Assembly: GCA_947561585.1 (NCBI GenBank)
Contig: CANNZV010000874.1
Coordinates: 62,001-126,000, forward strand
From: Caprella mutica
Taxonomy: Eukaryota; Arthropoda; Malacostraca; Amphipoda; Caprellidae
Length of the DNA: 64,000 nucleotides
Reading direction: 5' to 3'
How positions within the stretch are numbered: position 1 is the stretch's first letter; each line of letters starts with the position of its first letter. A program made the translations under genes and the position numbers. This document shows positions 21,970-34,344 of the stretch, one piece after another. The notes under the pieces are model-generated. The model was not told where the DNA came from and searched no databases. It saw only the letters and a program-made list of their open reading frames with translations.

Positions 21970-23375
21970 ATGCAATCATTTTACCTTTGTCGCTTAGAAT
22001 GATAGGTACTTTATAACTATTTTTAGAGCCTCAATTTCCTCAATGGAAAGTGGTTAATGCATCAGTAAATAAACTTCATTAAAGTGCACAGTGGGATAAA
22101 CGTGAACAATGCCATTTTTTACCTTGCTTTCAACAACCTAAGAAATAAAAAAAAATAGATTCTCTTCTCTTCAAAAGATGCATTTAAAAAAAATTAATGA
22201 ATTGTATGCTAACTTTACTCTTTTGTAATTCCAATTTTGTATGTTTTTTTCATGAAGAAATTGTTTCATTATTAAGTAATTGATTATAATGATTATATAT
22301 CTAACTAAAAAACAATATGTAGTTCTTTATATTCAATCTTTTACTGTACTAGTAATGTGTTTGGTATCTAGTATCTACATTGATATATGCAGCCGAAAAT
22401 ATATTTCACAATTTGAACATTTTTCAGGCGCTAGTAAATTGTACAAAAACAATTATTTGAAAACTATTGTTTGAGACTCTTATTCTAACTGCTACAGTTA
22501 TTCAAATGGAAAATAGTTCTCAAATGTGAATTCGTTTGAAAGGAAAGTTATCGAATCTATATGAATTTAATAGTTTGTTACACCTTTATCACAGTATATA
22601 AAAATTAGTAGTAAAATACATCTAGTCACATATTTATTAGGAATTTAAGACTATGTTTTCTTTGTTCTAATACGAAAGATTCAAATAAGTATTCATGTAA
22701 CGAATTTATTCATATGATATATGATTTTAGTTCTTATGTTTTTATTTTATTTTTATCTGCAAAATATATAAGTCTAAGCACAAAAATGAACGAATTTGAA
22801 AAAGAATTTAAACACTGCAGAGTATAACATGAAAACCCATCATTTTTAACTTGAAAATACACTAGTATAAAATAATTCCATCTCCAGAATGTTTTGCATG
22901 AACTTCTTTGTTCATCATTATTAGAAATAGAAGACTGAATAATTCAACTAGAAAATACATTTGTGTCACATCAGAGTTTTCCAAACTATTAATTAAATTA
23001 TGGAGTAATGACTCCCAAATAAAAACATATATATTTGCCAATTAATTATGAAGTGTAAAATATTCTTTATGTCATGGTCATGTATAGAACATTTAAATAT
23101 GCAATTATTAAAGTTTTATAAATACTGAATCAAGCTGAGTAATGGAGAATCAAATGTTGTTATGTATTTTTTTATGAATGATTATCAAACCAATTAGAAT
23201 TTTAAGCATTTCATTACTTCATTAATATTTCGTAAGCATATATCACTACTATAATACAGTGATGCTGAAGGCTAGGACTGTTATGAAGTTAACAAATAAT
23301 TTCTTTTGCGAAATTTTTCCTTTCGCCTACTCGTTGCTCTCTGGATTATTTTTTTACTATAGATTTCATTTCCTT
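21970..23375. other. No feature recognised
   Basis: Strongly AT-rich, with only short chance frames on either strand. Confidence 0.4.
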
Positions 23376-23399
23376 TCGTATTGGTTAAAGAGTGATATC

Positions 23400-24310
23400 C
23401 CACCCACGTTTTTTCAGAGCTGCTGAATCCATCGATTTATCCTGTTTTTCATTTCTGTGGTTGAAGTGTTTTGTGTATTGCATTTTGTGTTTCTTGGCAG
23501 TAAGCGTTTCTAGCTGAGGCGTTTTAACCTAGACAGACTGAAATATTAGCTTCACTAATAGGATTACAATATTTATGTTTTACGTTTTCAGTATTGTACT
23601 TCTAAACTAGATTGGTATTAGTTAAGGTCATGTGGTCATGTCAATGTCCATATAAATTTTAAGTTATTTTGATATAGAAGCTGTCTGAGATTCATTTGAA
23701 AGAAGCTGTCTGAGATTCATTCTCTAAAAGATTGATTTGCATTTTAATGCCCTGTTTCTTGTTGATAAGACTTATTTCGAAGTCTTCCCAAGCAACACAA
23801 GTTAAAGTTAATAGGGCCTATGTGGGCAAGAGGTTGACAAATAATATTGCTACTGTGTGATTTTTTTGAAAAATGGGTCAACATGGTGACAGCATAATAT
23901 GGGCTATGTTGAAACCATCTTGGCCCAAGATATTGCCGATATGTTAATAAATTTCAGCCATATAATGTTGATACGCTATATATTAGTTTGGTTGAGCCAA
24001 TTAATATGACAATTCAATGGAATGGATTCGCCTTATTAAAAACAACCTTCTCTCAAGGTAATATTCCATGAGAATGGAAAACTTCTTTATTTCCATGTAA
24101 TTTCTAGGCTACTTTTCAGTGTGCCATTTCTTGCCCATCTAACCATCTAGTGCCCATGTTGGCACAATGTATCATGGCTGCTTGGGTTAGAGTTCGTTTT
24201 TTGATAAATATAGAAAACCATTTTAGCAATTTTAATTAACCTAATTGTAACTAACACTTAGGAAAGTTGTTGATAGGAAAACTCTTAGGGAAAATAAAAT
24301 ATTACTTCAA
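23400..24310 (-). repeat. Repeat segment shared with 57260-58030, containing a MITE
   Basis: The reverse complement of this segment matches 57260-58030 across a MITE (23787-24186) and both its flanks. Landmarks are AGTCTTATCAACAAGAAACA on one side and GATAAATATAG...TTGTAACTAAC on the other. Near the left side AAGCTGTCTGAGATTCATT is tandemly duplicated (23682-23720). Because flanks and MITE match together, a larger unit was copied after the MITE inserted. The nature of the larger unit is unknown. Confidence 0.65.
23787..24186. mobile_element. MITE with CCCAAGCA tips, copy 1
   Basis: Tips CCCAAGCAACACAAG and ATGGCTGCTTGGG. The interior includes GGGTCAACATGGTGACAGCA and TTGGCCCAAGATATTGCCGATATG. 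Copies: 57379-57747 (inverted) and a fragment at 41710-41998. About 400 bp, no coding capacity. Confidence 0.65.
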
Positions 24311-24314
24311 AATT

Positions 24315-25250
24315 TCACTTAACTCATAGGAATAGAATATTTTTCAATATTAATATGACTAATGATAATTCGATCAAACTCTCTTTTCTTGTTTGTTTAC
24401 AATACTCTCCATTGCTGGTGACAGTTTAATACCCTCATGCCTATTGGCTTTATTTACACGAGGTTTGATATTTACACAAGAGATAGCGTCTCTTAATTGG
24501 GGATCAGTACAGAAGGCATCAACTCATTCGATCTAAATAAATTGATTCACAATACTATTATATTGTGAAACTTGAAATTCTACTTACATTTTTGTTAGGC
24601 AGATTCTTCCATGCATTTCAATAAGGAGAGTAAACATGAATTTACTGATAGAATTGTGGAAATAATATTTGCACTCTCATACAAAATCAAATATACTAAG
24701 TTGATGCATGATTCTAATGTACTCATCCTGATCCTTCCTTTTTAAAGTGTGAATAAATTGGGGAACTGTTCATTTAGCTGCAACATAAATATGTCATTCA
24801 GTATCAATTACTCTCTATAGAATTCTGATTTCGTTCTAAATCATTCATATCATAATTAAACATAAATCAAAAACTAATTCCTTTACATATTGCAGATCTG
24901 TTTATATGATTTTGCGCTTTAGACTCGGCGATATTATCATTCATTTTTTAATTGAACATCGCATCGAAATTCGATGAATAAATGTACCCATTAATGGATA
25001 TTGAAAAGAGTTAAATTTTTTTCTACTGTTTGCATTTGAAGAAAAATATCTATAACTTTATGAAGTAAATAGAATTTGATTATGATAAATAATCATTATG
25101 ATCAACATTATGTTTATAATTTTCTCTGCTAACGAGATTTCTTGAAAATATCTTTCTCATGCAAGAAAATGGCGTTTTTCAAGTGGACCAATTTGTTTTA
25201 TTATATTATATATAAATGTTGGGAAGACAGAACCTAATTATACCTACATA
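24315..25250. other. No feature recognised
   Basis: AT-rich, no supportable feature. Confidence 0.4.
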
Positions 25251-25262
25251 TATGTATATTGT

Positions 25263-26293
25263 GGTTCTAGGTAATTTGCTCGAAAACAATTGCTCGAAAG
25301 ACAATTGGTCGAAAACAATTGCTCGAAAAACAATTGCTCGAATGAACAATTGCTCGAAAGAACAATTGGTCGAAAGACAATTGCTCGAAAAACAATTGCT
25401 CGAACGAACAATTGCTCGAATGAACAATTGCTCGAATTATCAAATTGCTCGAATGAACAAAATTGCTCGAATTATAAAATTGCTCGAATTATAAAATTGC
25501 ACAGTTTTCGATTTTAATACAGTCAGTTATTCATGAAGTGGAGCTGCACCTAACAATCCTTGTTTCTTTTTAGTAATTGATCATTAATCATTCTATAAAT
25601 GATTTTAATTATTACTCATTCTGCATAATCTTTTTTTAGACCGTTTGTATCATCTCGTATCTAATATGTCAATTGGAATCATGTGGTGAATCACTACTAT
25701 TCATGTTTTTTTTATCAATAAAAAAATTCATAGATTTATTAAAACTCTGCCATTACTTTGAGTTATTTCACCTATTGAGGTACCACATACAGATATGCTA
25801 GTAATAAATAAGTTTTCGGATTTATGATAAAAAAAACATGAATAGAAGTGATTCACCACATGATTTCAATTGACATGTTACATAAGAGAGGACACAAACT
25901 GTCTACAAAAATATTATGCAGAATGAGTAATAATTAAAATCATTTATAGAATGATTAATGATCAATTACTAAAAAGAAACAAACATTGTTAGGTGCAGCT
26001 CCACCTCATGAGTAACTGACTTTTATAAAATCGAAAACTGTGCAATTTTATAATTCGAGCAATTTTTTCATTCGAGCAATTTGATAATTCGAGCAATTGT
26101 TCATTCGAGCAATTGTTCATTCGAGCAATTGTTCGTTCGAGCAATTGTTATTCGAGCAATTGTCTTTCGAGCAATTGTTCTTTCGAGCAATTGTTCATTC
26201 GAGCAATTGTTTTTCGAGCAATTGTTTACGAGCAATTGTCTTTCGAGCAATTGTCTTTCGAGCAATTGTCTTTCGAGCAATTTACCGGCTACC
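25263..26293. mobile_element. Complete palindromic word-tipped element (word TTGCTCGAAAACAA), 9 bp target duplication
   Basis: Starts GGTTCTAGGTAATTTGCTCG and ends CGAGCAATTTACCGGCTACC, flanked by GTATATTGT at 25254-25262 and 26294-26302. Each tip is a run of about 14-17 copies of a 14-15 bp word containing the palindrome CAATTG. Inside the words the arms keep pairing for about 220 bp (for example TTAGGTGCAGCTCCAC against GTGGAGCTGCACCTAA). This leaves a ~100 bp loop near 25720-25825. All long frames in the tips are repeat artefacts. The left end closely resembles the right end, reverse complemented, of the element at 6396. Confidence 0.85.
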
Positions 26294-26304
26294 GTATATT
26301 GTAT

Positions 26305-27495
26305 AGGAACATAAAGTATATATTGTATACCATTGTAAATAAATGATTTAATGACACTAACTTCATTGTGCTTTAAGGGTCGTTTAGTGAAAGTTTTTGA
26401 AAACAATATTTAACTCAATGAAAAACAACACTTCAAGAAATTTTTCATAATTTTATTTTTTTAAATGAAAATATTCAAACCTTTTTCATAAGTTTACCCT
26501 TCAATAAGACTTTTACATCATAAGCAGTTTCAAAGAACCTTCTTGTTCATACTAGTTATTATGTGAATTTCTGTGTTCACTAATATCACTGTTATGAATT
26601 TCAAACCAATGCCGAAAGTTACACTATTGAGAATCTGAGATTTTACATAATGATATAAATTGCTCTTACATAATAACGAGCTCATAAAAGAATGGCCAGG
26701 AAGTTAAGCTTTGGAAACCATTTTGTCATGGGGAAAGTGTCTTCTTCCTTCTACGATTAGTTTTTGTAGATGGAAAAGATAATTCTGTTTTACCTATTAA
26801 AATACATGCGAACAGCAATTTTAAAATAGGATAGCAATGTTATTCAGCCTTCAATGAAAATGTTAAATTAAAGATCATAATTATTTCATATATATTATGT
26901 GCGAGAATTCACCTGAAATGTTAAAACAACGAAGGCATTTATAGGGGGTTTAATGAGTTGTGAGACTTTTGTACTTAAAAATTAATGTGACAATTGTACT
27001 TAAGATATCAACAATGACATAGTAATGTTTCGTTTTTTAACAAATTTACTTATAAATTTATCCTAAGTCAAAATCGTAGTTTTTTATATATTTCATTACC
27101 TAACGATACGACTAGTAACTGTTATAAATATTAAAATCCTACCTTCTCGAATATTCATTCATTTCTACCAATACTGCTATGAATAAATCAAATAATCGTG
27201 CAACTGTTTGTTTTACTTATTTTATTTTTTAAACCTTCAATAACTCTATATGGAGAACTAACTGATCGCAAATATGAAAGAGCTTCGCTCTTAAGATGAT
27301 AGTATTTCCTCTGATTTTAGTGCTAGCTCTAAACACAGAGTGAAACTTCTTTCCATTTATCAAATACAGTATAGCTTATAATCAATTTTTTTTCAAACAA
27401 TTAACATAATAATATCTTTTGCAAAATGAATAATTAAAAAATCAAGCAGATATTTATTTATTAGGGAGATAACTGCATTCACTGAGTATCTAATC
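26305..27495. other. No feature recognised
   Basis: AT-rich, no supportable feature. Confidence 0.4.
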
Positions 27496-27504
27496 TGCAT
27501 TTAT

Positions 27505-27660
27505 GAATAATGTCACTGACGGTGCATGGTAGGTGACTCTTTTCTAGGAGCCACTTTCCTGTCTGATATCTTCTTTTAGTCCCTTGTTTATATTTTCCTT
27601 TTGACGTCGGCGATGTAGCCTTTTGAGGCAGAGGTTAAGCCCCTAATAAAATAAACGAAT
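27505..27660 (+). repeat. Short interspersed repeat, copy 2 of 3
   Basis: TGTCACTGACGGTGCATGGTAGGTGACTC, GAGCCACTTTCCTGTCTGA, TTTTAGTCCCTTGTTTATATTTTCCTTTTGACG and an end AAGCCCCTAATAAAATAAAC match 16080-16238 and 43075-43262. Confidence 0.6.
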
Positions 27661-27662
27661 AT

Positions 27663-27920
27663 TTTGGGACAAACTTGTGATTAGAATTACTTACGGGACA
27701 ACATTGGGACATCATCGTCCTAATGATGTCCCAACAATAGTGGGTTTGGGACAATATTGGGACAGTAATGTAAATATGTCCCAAAATTGGGAAATTTTCT
27801 TGTCCCTATCTTGGGTCCCAACATTGGCCCAACAATTACAGAAAACAAGGTTGTCCCATTCATGGGTCCTAATGTAGTCCCAACTATGTGTTGCAGTCAA
27901 GTCCCAATGTTGTCCCAAGG
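27663..27920. mobile_element. Foldback element rich in TGGGACAACATTGGGAC
   Basis: GGGACAACATTGGGACA (27697) is mirrored by AGTCCCAATGTTGTCCCAA (27900). Many further GGGAC and GTCCC words lie between, so much of the segment can fold. Overlapping frames on both strands are by-products. The tips are not sharply defined. It directly follows the interspersed repeat at 27505. Confidence 0.55.
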
Positions 27921-27924
27921 AAAT

Positions 27925-28870
27925 TTGCCGCCTGGGATCTGTCAGATTGATAAGATATTATAATTACCGTCCGTAATTTTTCAACGAACACCTTTTAGAC
28001 CACTTTTGGCAATAATCTCATTATAGCATAAATAAAAATTGCTGAAGGTAGATGAAAAATAAAATTTTCACTGTTTTGACGGTGGAGAATGTGAAATGCT
28101 TCAAAATTGACGAAAAATATTTCTTCTTGAATAGAAAGTCATTACTTTAATGATATGTTAAATCAACTTATTAAATTCAATCAAATTTTTTTGTAATGTT
28201 ATTGATTCAATTTTTCAAATAAAATGTGTCATTTTGCGACATTTTGCGGTTGAATGAAAATGAGAAATTTCAATGAACGTCTAATATTTTTTAATGAAAA
28301 TTATGCTCATTAAGGTTAATAAGATTAAAGCCATTAATTACAATATTCGTTGTTAATTTAGGATTTTTTGGAAAAATAGTGCTGAATGAAAATGATAATT
28401 AATTATATTAGAATATTTATGAACAAATAATTAGATTATAAAATACAAAATAAAATAAAAATTATTGTACTCTCTCGATTGGAAAAAATTAAAGAACAGA
28501 AACTATTGTAGCTCCAAATAGTATAATGTTTTTGTATAGGATGTATTTTATGATATAAGAGTCCATAATGTTATACCTTGTAATTGTGTATTGCTTTGCT
28601 TGTATTTTGCTAAGGTTTAGTTGTATAAGCATTAAGCAGCTCATAGATTAGCTTTCCTCGATACAAATCATTTCCACAGTCACTAATTTTTCTTATGTGA
28701 ATCTGATAAATTGGTGAAGTATAATTTACTGACTATCTTCAAATTTGAATTCTTCATTTATAATCCGATCAGGTACTCATTATCGCTTTAGTCACTTAAA
28801 TAGTGTAGTCCAGTTAAAAGTTGATGGACAATTCACAGATGCCAAATCGGTATATTACGAATTCATATTA
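27925..28870. other. No feature recognised
   Basis: AT-rich, no supportable feature. Confidence 0.4.
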
Positions 28871-28877
28871 TATCTAG

Positions 28878-29612
28878 ATGACTGGCACTCGTAGAGCGCA
28901 TACCTTCACCGCTGCTTATAAATGACCTTGACTATCCAATAATGTTTCTTCAGTTTTAAATGATCTTGACTTGACCTTGTCTTTTTACCATGTTCACTCC
29001 CAAAATCTAATCAAATTGTTCCTGCATAATGACCAATCCTCCATCTCAATTTAGGGTAATTTGGTTGAACACTTTTTGAGTTATGAACGACCTTGACCTT
29101 TGACGCAATCTCTCCCAAAATCTAATCTAATTAAATTTGCCCCCCCCCCCCTCCCCCCGCGATGCGCTCTCGCTGCTCCCTGGCTGCCAGGGAGACTACT
29201 CTGATCGGCTTGACTGCTGCCTCGAACCTGCTTCTATTTTCAATTAGGAATGATTCCTGTTATTGACCAATCGTCCCACCAAATTTCAGACAATTTGGTT
29301 GAACGCTTTTCGAGATGTTTTACTGACCTTGACCTTTGACCTAATCGCTCCCGAAATCTAAGAAACTGATTCCTGGATCGAACTGATTCCAGTCGTACCA
29401 CCTAAGTATTCAGCCTAATTTGGTTGAATACTTTAAATAAATGACGTTGACAGATTGCTCCCCAAATTTTACAAGATCGCTCCTGGACACTGACAAATTG
29501 TCTCATCAAATTCCAGGTAATTTGGTTACTTTTCGAGTTGTGCTAATTACAAGATAATAAATAAATAAATGCTACCTAGAATATAAGCTTCTGCAATCTG
29601 CAAAGATAATAA
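28878..29612 (+). repeat. TGACCTTGACC interspersed repeat, long copy with a GC-rich insert
   Basis: The head GGCACTCGTAGAGCGCATACCTTC is followed by about four ~115 bp units with the family phrases (CCTTGACCTTTGAC, CCAATCGTCCCACC, AATTTGGTTGAACGC). The tail AAATAAATAAATGCTACCTAGAATATAAGCTTCTGC follows. A foreign GC-rich block interrupts it at about 29138-29240. See the copy at 4945 for the unit structure. Confidence 0.7.
29138..29240 (+). other. Poly-C tract and GC-rich insert inside the repeat
   Basis: An uninterrupted run of ten or more C, then CTCCCCCC, leads into about 90 bp of GC-rich sequence (GCGATGCGCTCTCGCTGC, CCTGGCTGCCAGGG). That sequence is absent from other copies of the host repeat. 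The minus strand carries long G runs. No gene or RNA was recognised in it. Confidence 0.6.
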
Positions 29613-29614
29613 TA

Positions 29615-30062
29615 ATAAGTGGTTTGATTGGTTTCCATCTATGATGCAATTGCAAGTATGTTGTAGCAATATAGATAGTTTTCATTATTTTGAATTATAA
29701 GCTCGATGATTTAGAACTTAAATAACTTCCTTCATATTGGTTCAAAATTTAGGTTTATATTTTACTTGATGTTATAATTTTACTATATTCCAGTTTAGCA
29801 GCCATTGTTGTTTTCAGTGACAAAATATAACAAATCTGGAATGAAACCACTTTGATTTGTAACATTTCCGTGGGTTACTACTGCTATAGTCGTTTGCGTT
29901 AATTTCTTAGATAATTCTAATTTTAAATAGGGTGTAATTTATGTTTCTATGCAAAAAAAATTCTCCTCCAAGACCAATATCGAAGATATTACCACCACGT
30001 TTTAATATGATATTAGGTTCTACATCTGTAAGGATCTGTAGTCACACCCTGTAGTTATGAGA
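29615..30062. other. No feature recognised
   Basis: AT-rich, no supportable feature. Confidence 0.4.
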
Positions 30063-30066
30063 CCTA

Positions 30067-30337
30067 TATAGAGTAACCACTCCACTCATAGACTCAGTTC
30101 AGTAGTATATTGGCTTGTGCTAACACAATCTCCCATTGGGATTCCTATCGTGCCTAATGATATGGATCCCTACTCTATACCCTGTTAATATGTAAGCTGC
30201 CTCCTCCTGTAACGTAAGATTCCATTAAATAATAAGACTCCCTAACCTTTCAATGAACCCTGTTATATTATTTTATCTGATATAAACTCTTACGTAACTG
30301 AGGTTAGCTGACATCTAAGCGGAGTGGTTACTCTATA
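30067..30337. mobile_element. 271 bp MITE with TATAGAGTAACCACTCC tips
   Basis: TATAGAGTAACCACTCCACT at left and the mirror GGAGTGGTTACTCTATA at right are 17 bp perfect inverted repeats. The flanking TA-rich bases fit a TA or TATA target. The interior is not inverted and has no frame of note. Confidence 0.7.
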
Positions 30338-30344
30338 TGTATCG

Positions 30345-32185
30345 GAATGTGTTTCGAGTTTCGATTTATTTTAAACAATTGTTATGGTAGGTATATTCTT
30401 AGTATCATGCATATATTTTCGAAACGATTGATGGGATTTTTATATAAATTGTGTAAATGTTTCCATGTATGATTGTATATACCGTTCCTATCTATTCCAT
30501 TATAAATAAAGTTTGAATAATTATAAAAACATTTCGAATTTCATAGAACAAATCAATAGAGTTCTGAATGATCGATCATAGATCAGAGGTTTCCAGAAAA
30601 TTTCAACTAATTTAATAGCCAATCTGAAGATCCTCTGGAATGTATGTCGAAATTAATGTAATGTTAAAGAAAAAAATCAAGTTATAATGATAATAAATCA
30701 TTATTTCATGATTAGTATAAAATATAAATATAAATCAAGTAGGAATATAAATAAATATTCAAATGGATCAAAATTTACAAAAACAATGTAACTAATTTAA
30801 ACTGCATATTAAAAAGAATCAATTGTTCTAATTCAAAAATCAATTAGAATTTAAATAGAATTTAAAAAAACGTGTAATTTGACACCACATCCTGAAAAGT
30901 AATCAATAGTCAGGTCTCTTACTATGAAGATTATCAGTAAAATTGCGTGACATTAACTCTCTACAATGATCAAATAATAGGAATATTGATCGTGATTGAC
31001 TTTAATAGATAATCTTCGGATCCGAATTTTAAACTGGGTAGTGTGACTCTTACGGTCCATGCAAATATTTAGATGGAATATTCCCGAGTCCATCCTATCA
31101 TCGATTCCCATCACAAACAAGAGACAAAAATAATCCGCATCCTTGGCGGCCACTAATTAAGTCCTTCCTTTTCATCAGTCTACCATTAATGGAGTTGTGA
31201 GAGAACTTTTGACTAATTCTGCCTACAGTTTTACCTCATTTGCTTGGATTGCACTGACTAGAGTGTGGTATTAATTGGTAAAAAGACACAAATTCATTCA
31301 TTATTATTTTTTTTATCGAATGCTTTCAGTAATTCTATTCGTTAGCTTCATTAGTTATAATTTGGTTGAAATTATTTTTTTATCGTTTTATTTACAATAT
31401 ATTAACAAACAAACGATTGACTTCCTTATACATATATATTGTACTGTAATGAATTATTGCATTAAGATAAGTGCCACAGTAAATAACTTTGCATATGAAA
31501 TGTGTGCAATTCAGTCAAGCATCGAGATAAACTTTTATTAAATCCTTGTAATTTAATTAAAATAAATCTTTTAATTTATCAAGCTCATTAAGTCTGTGAA
31601 AATTGAATTAATCTGGTTGTGAAAATATCGAAGAAAATTAATTCTAAAATGAGAAAGTTTACCATTGATTTACCAAAGACTTATAATAATGTAATTTTCG
31701 AAATATAAGAAGTGGACGTTATTCATCTATTAGTCTTTGTGTCCTAAAATATCGTATTTTGAAGAATTATCAATAATTCATTGATATTGAATAATGATAA
31801 TTGAACTATTTATAACATATAATCAATGTCGAGATACAGTGTTTACATTTTTTCAATATAACCATTCTTATGATGAACTACAACTTTCAGTCAAGGGACA
31901 GATGCATCGCAAGCGGCAGAGAGGCACGTATCTATTTTTGTGGAATTGCCTTCCATTCCACTTGCAATTTTTCTTAAAAGAATTCGACAGAAGTGTGATT
32001 AGTGGCTGAGACGCTTGCCACCAAAATTGACTAGATAGAAAAATACGGTCTGAACTCCCTGCTGGCTAGATATCTTTGTCTTTGTACATATAAAGGATGA
32101 ATACATGGTTCCCTTTGAATAAAGATATAGTGATGGTGTTGTACTCAGACATTTCTTTATCACTCAATTGTTTTACTTTTACTCT
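30345..32185. other. No feature recognised
   Basis: AT-rich, with chance frames of up to 88 codons on either strand that show no family motifs and share codon bias with the surrounding DNA. No RNA gene or terminal repeat seen. Confidence 0.4.
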
Positions 32186-32191
32186 ATAAGC

Positions 32192-32435
32192 TGTGTCTAA
32201 ATCGACACTTAGGTGCCACAACTATAATTTTGTTCTACTGACGTGATTCAAGAGCTTGGAAGTTTTTCAGTGTGATCCATTTTAGTGTCTCAAATCAGTC
32301 TTCGTTGAAACGATGATATTAATTACAGTAAAATTTAAAATGAGACACTTAAGTGAATCACACTGAAACACTTTCAAGATTTTGAAACATAAAAGTATAT
32401 AAAAATTATAATTGTTGGACTTAAATGTCATGACA
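32192..32435. mobile_element. Foldback MITE centred near 32315
   Basis: GTGCCACAACTATAATTTTG is mirrored by AATTATAATTGTTGGACTTAA. TTCAAGAGCTTGGAAGTTTTTCAGTGTGAT with TTTTAGTGTCTCA is mirrored by TGAGACACTTAAGTGAATCACACTGAAACACTT and CAAGATTTTGAA. The arms pair over most of their length with mismatches. Confidence 0.6.
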
Positions 32436-32949
32436 CAGAGACAAAGTATTTAGGGTCAACGTGAAGCACCTGAGTGTATCAGATTGAAAATGTTTTTTTT
32501 TCAGTGCGAATTCTTTTGGAGAATCCATGGAGAACCCAGAAAGTATACTTCCAGGGTTCGAAACTTTAATTCTAAAATGAGAGAGATATACAGTTAAAGT
32601 TTAATTCTACCTAACAAGTTAAAAATACGAGAGGAGATCTTCTAAAGACCGTCAAAGAAGCAGAAACCACCACAGAATGTTCAATGTTCATTTGACTACT
32701 GAATTTTAGGCACTATAAACTCGCTCATTCCCGATATGATTCAAAACTTAATTAAGACCAAATTTATTTTCATATGTGAACACAATACTATTACGATCGA
32801 ATACGATTGGACCTCTACCATTCACGTTCGTATAAAATATTTGTGATAATGGAACAAGCTATCACCTTCAGGATGAAGCAACTTCTTTCAGCTCTCATCC
32901 TCTCATGATAGTCAGTAAGCTCAGACTTTTCATAACTTCAAATGGTGTT

Positions 32950-33135
32950 CTAAGACTTTTTGCTAGCATCAACTTCTGCAGCTAGTTTACGTTGAGATCG
33001 ATGTGGCTTCGACGCAACTTCTCCCGCATGTTTTTGATTCGTATATACGCTTACATCCCTGTCCTGGTTTATCAAAGGTACCAGTCTCATTGAACTTTTA
33101 TAAAATTTCCAATTAATAGAAGGAATTAGTCTCAC
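32950..33135 (-). pseudogene. Possible transposase helix-turn-helix fragment
   Basis: A 61-codon frame ends with HRSQRKLAAEVDASKKS and a stop. The phrase RSxRKLAAEVxxSxxS resembles the second helix-turn-helix of Tc1/mariner-type transposases, which continues into a recognition helix lost here. The upstream residues (LINQDRDVSVYTNQ) are not diagnostic. Treat as a weak assignment. The alternative is a chance frame or a fragment of a host exon. Confidence 0.3.
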
Positions 33136-33139
33136 CTTC

Positions 33140-33990
33140 TTTGTGGATTTTGATTACTGTAAAAAGTTTATGTACACAGACATGACAGAAAAGAATTGTC
33201 AGTCATATAAACAGTTCATTTCAATAAATATTTAATTCATAGAACAAAATACAAAACAAATGGTCACTAATTTAATAACTTAAGCTTTCTTGTTTTTAAT
33301 GATTGGAACCTTGACATGACATTGATAATTTTGTCATTATATTATTAATATTAATGTAGTCAATAAATTTTAATTAACGAGTTCATATTCATGAGGCTTG
33401 GAGTCTCTATATATTCTGTATTTATTAGAAATTGAATAGTGAAGTATATGTGTCATGAAGCTTTAAAATGTATTAGGTCACACTATCAAATATAACGCAC
33501 TTGGTGAACAAAATTGTTTAATGTTTTCACACAGTCTTCACGATGGTGTGATACATATATGAAATTGTAATTGAGGGGACACATAACTGAGTGTACTCAA
33601 CTGAATCTCCAATATTGGAGCCAGTTTGTTTGTAAGATATTAATGGAATTTCTATGAAGATTTTTTTTATCATACGTAATACAAACTATACTCTTTTGAA
33701 TGTTTCCTGACATTATTATAAATTATTTCATTGATTTTTACATGTGAAAGTCTTCTTCAACTCCTAAAGTGGACTGCAAATTACCAGTGGACTGAAAATA
33801 GCTAAGTTTGAATTTCACTAATACTCTATACTCTTGGATAAATTATTTGCAATAATAATTGGATAAAAAAATACTGTATATATATCAAACAGGATTCTCA
33901 AAAGATAGTATAATTTATTTAAAAAGATTTCATTTAACATGGCAGAATTAGCGCAATGAATAACCATATATGTGAAATAATATGCGCTGA
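33140..33990. other. No feature recognised
   Basis: AT-rich, no supportable feature. Confidence 0.4.
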
Positions 33991-34019
33991 AAACTCTCCC
34001 TCAGACTTCATTAAGAGCA

Positions 34020-34330
34020 CAGCCATCAAAATTAAGGATCAAAAGTGAAGCGAAACGTTTTTGACGAGTCTGAAAAAGTCGTTGGAGTCAGATTCAACTC
34101 AGTCGGTGTCAAAACTGATTAAAATACACAATGTTTGTCAGAGAACCATCAGTAGAGCCGTCAGTGAAGATCTCGTGGGATAAAGTCTTATGTTAGGAGA
34201 CACTAAAACATCAAGAGCTGTCAGTGTTGAAAGAAGTCCAAAGTTTCTCGATTATCTCAAGAGCAAAGTAGGATATATGTTTGCATTTTGTTGATAGGAA
34301 AGAGTTTATTGTTGATGGATATTCAAATAG
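34020..34330 (+). pseudogene. Tc1/mariner-type transposase N-terminal relic
   Basis: One frame reads QSVSKLIKIHNVCQRTISRA, then VSEDLVG-stop-SLML, then SVERSPKFLDYLKSK. This is the DNA-binding region of a mariner-like transposase (pattern SVRKIAKxxNVSxxTVxRAVxEDLGxKSY ... RxxKxLNYLK). A shifted frame continues with FVDRKEFIVDG, which carries the first catalytic Asp. One stop and one frameshift are visible and the C-terminal half is missing. Confidence 0.7.
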
Positions 34331-34344
34331 CTAAAACACGCTAG

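Noticed and set aside
25270..26290. Possible CRISPR-like array because of regular short repeats
   Set aside because: There are no unique spacers, the units are contiguous, the setting is eukaryotic and the arrays are inverted tips of one element.
25206..26406. Ser/Asn- or Glu/Arg-rich frames of about 70-100 codons
   Set aside because: Translations of the TTCGAGCAATTG words in several frames, not proteins.
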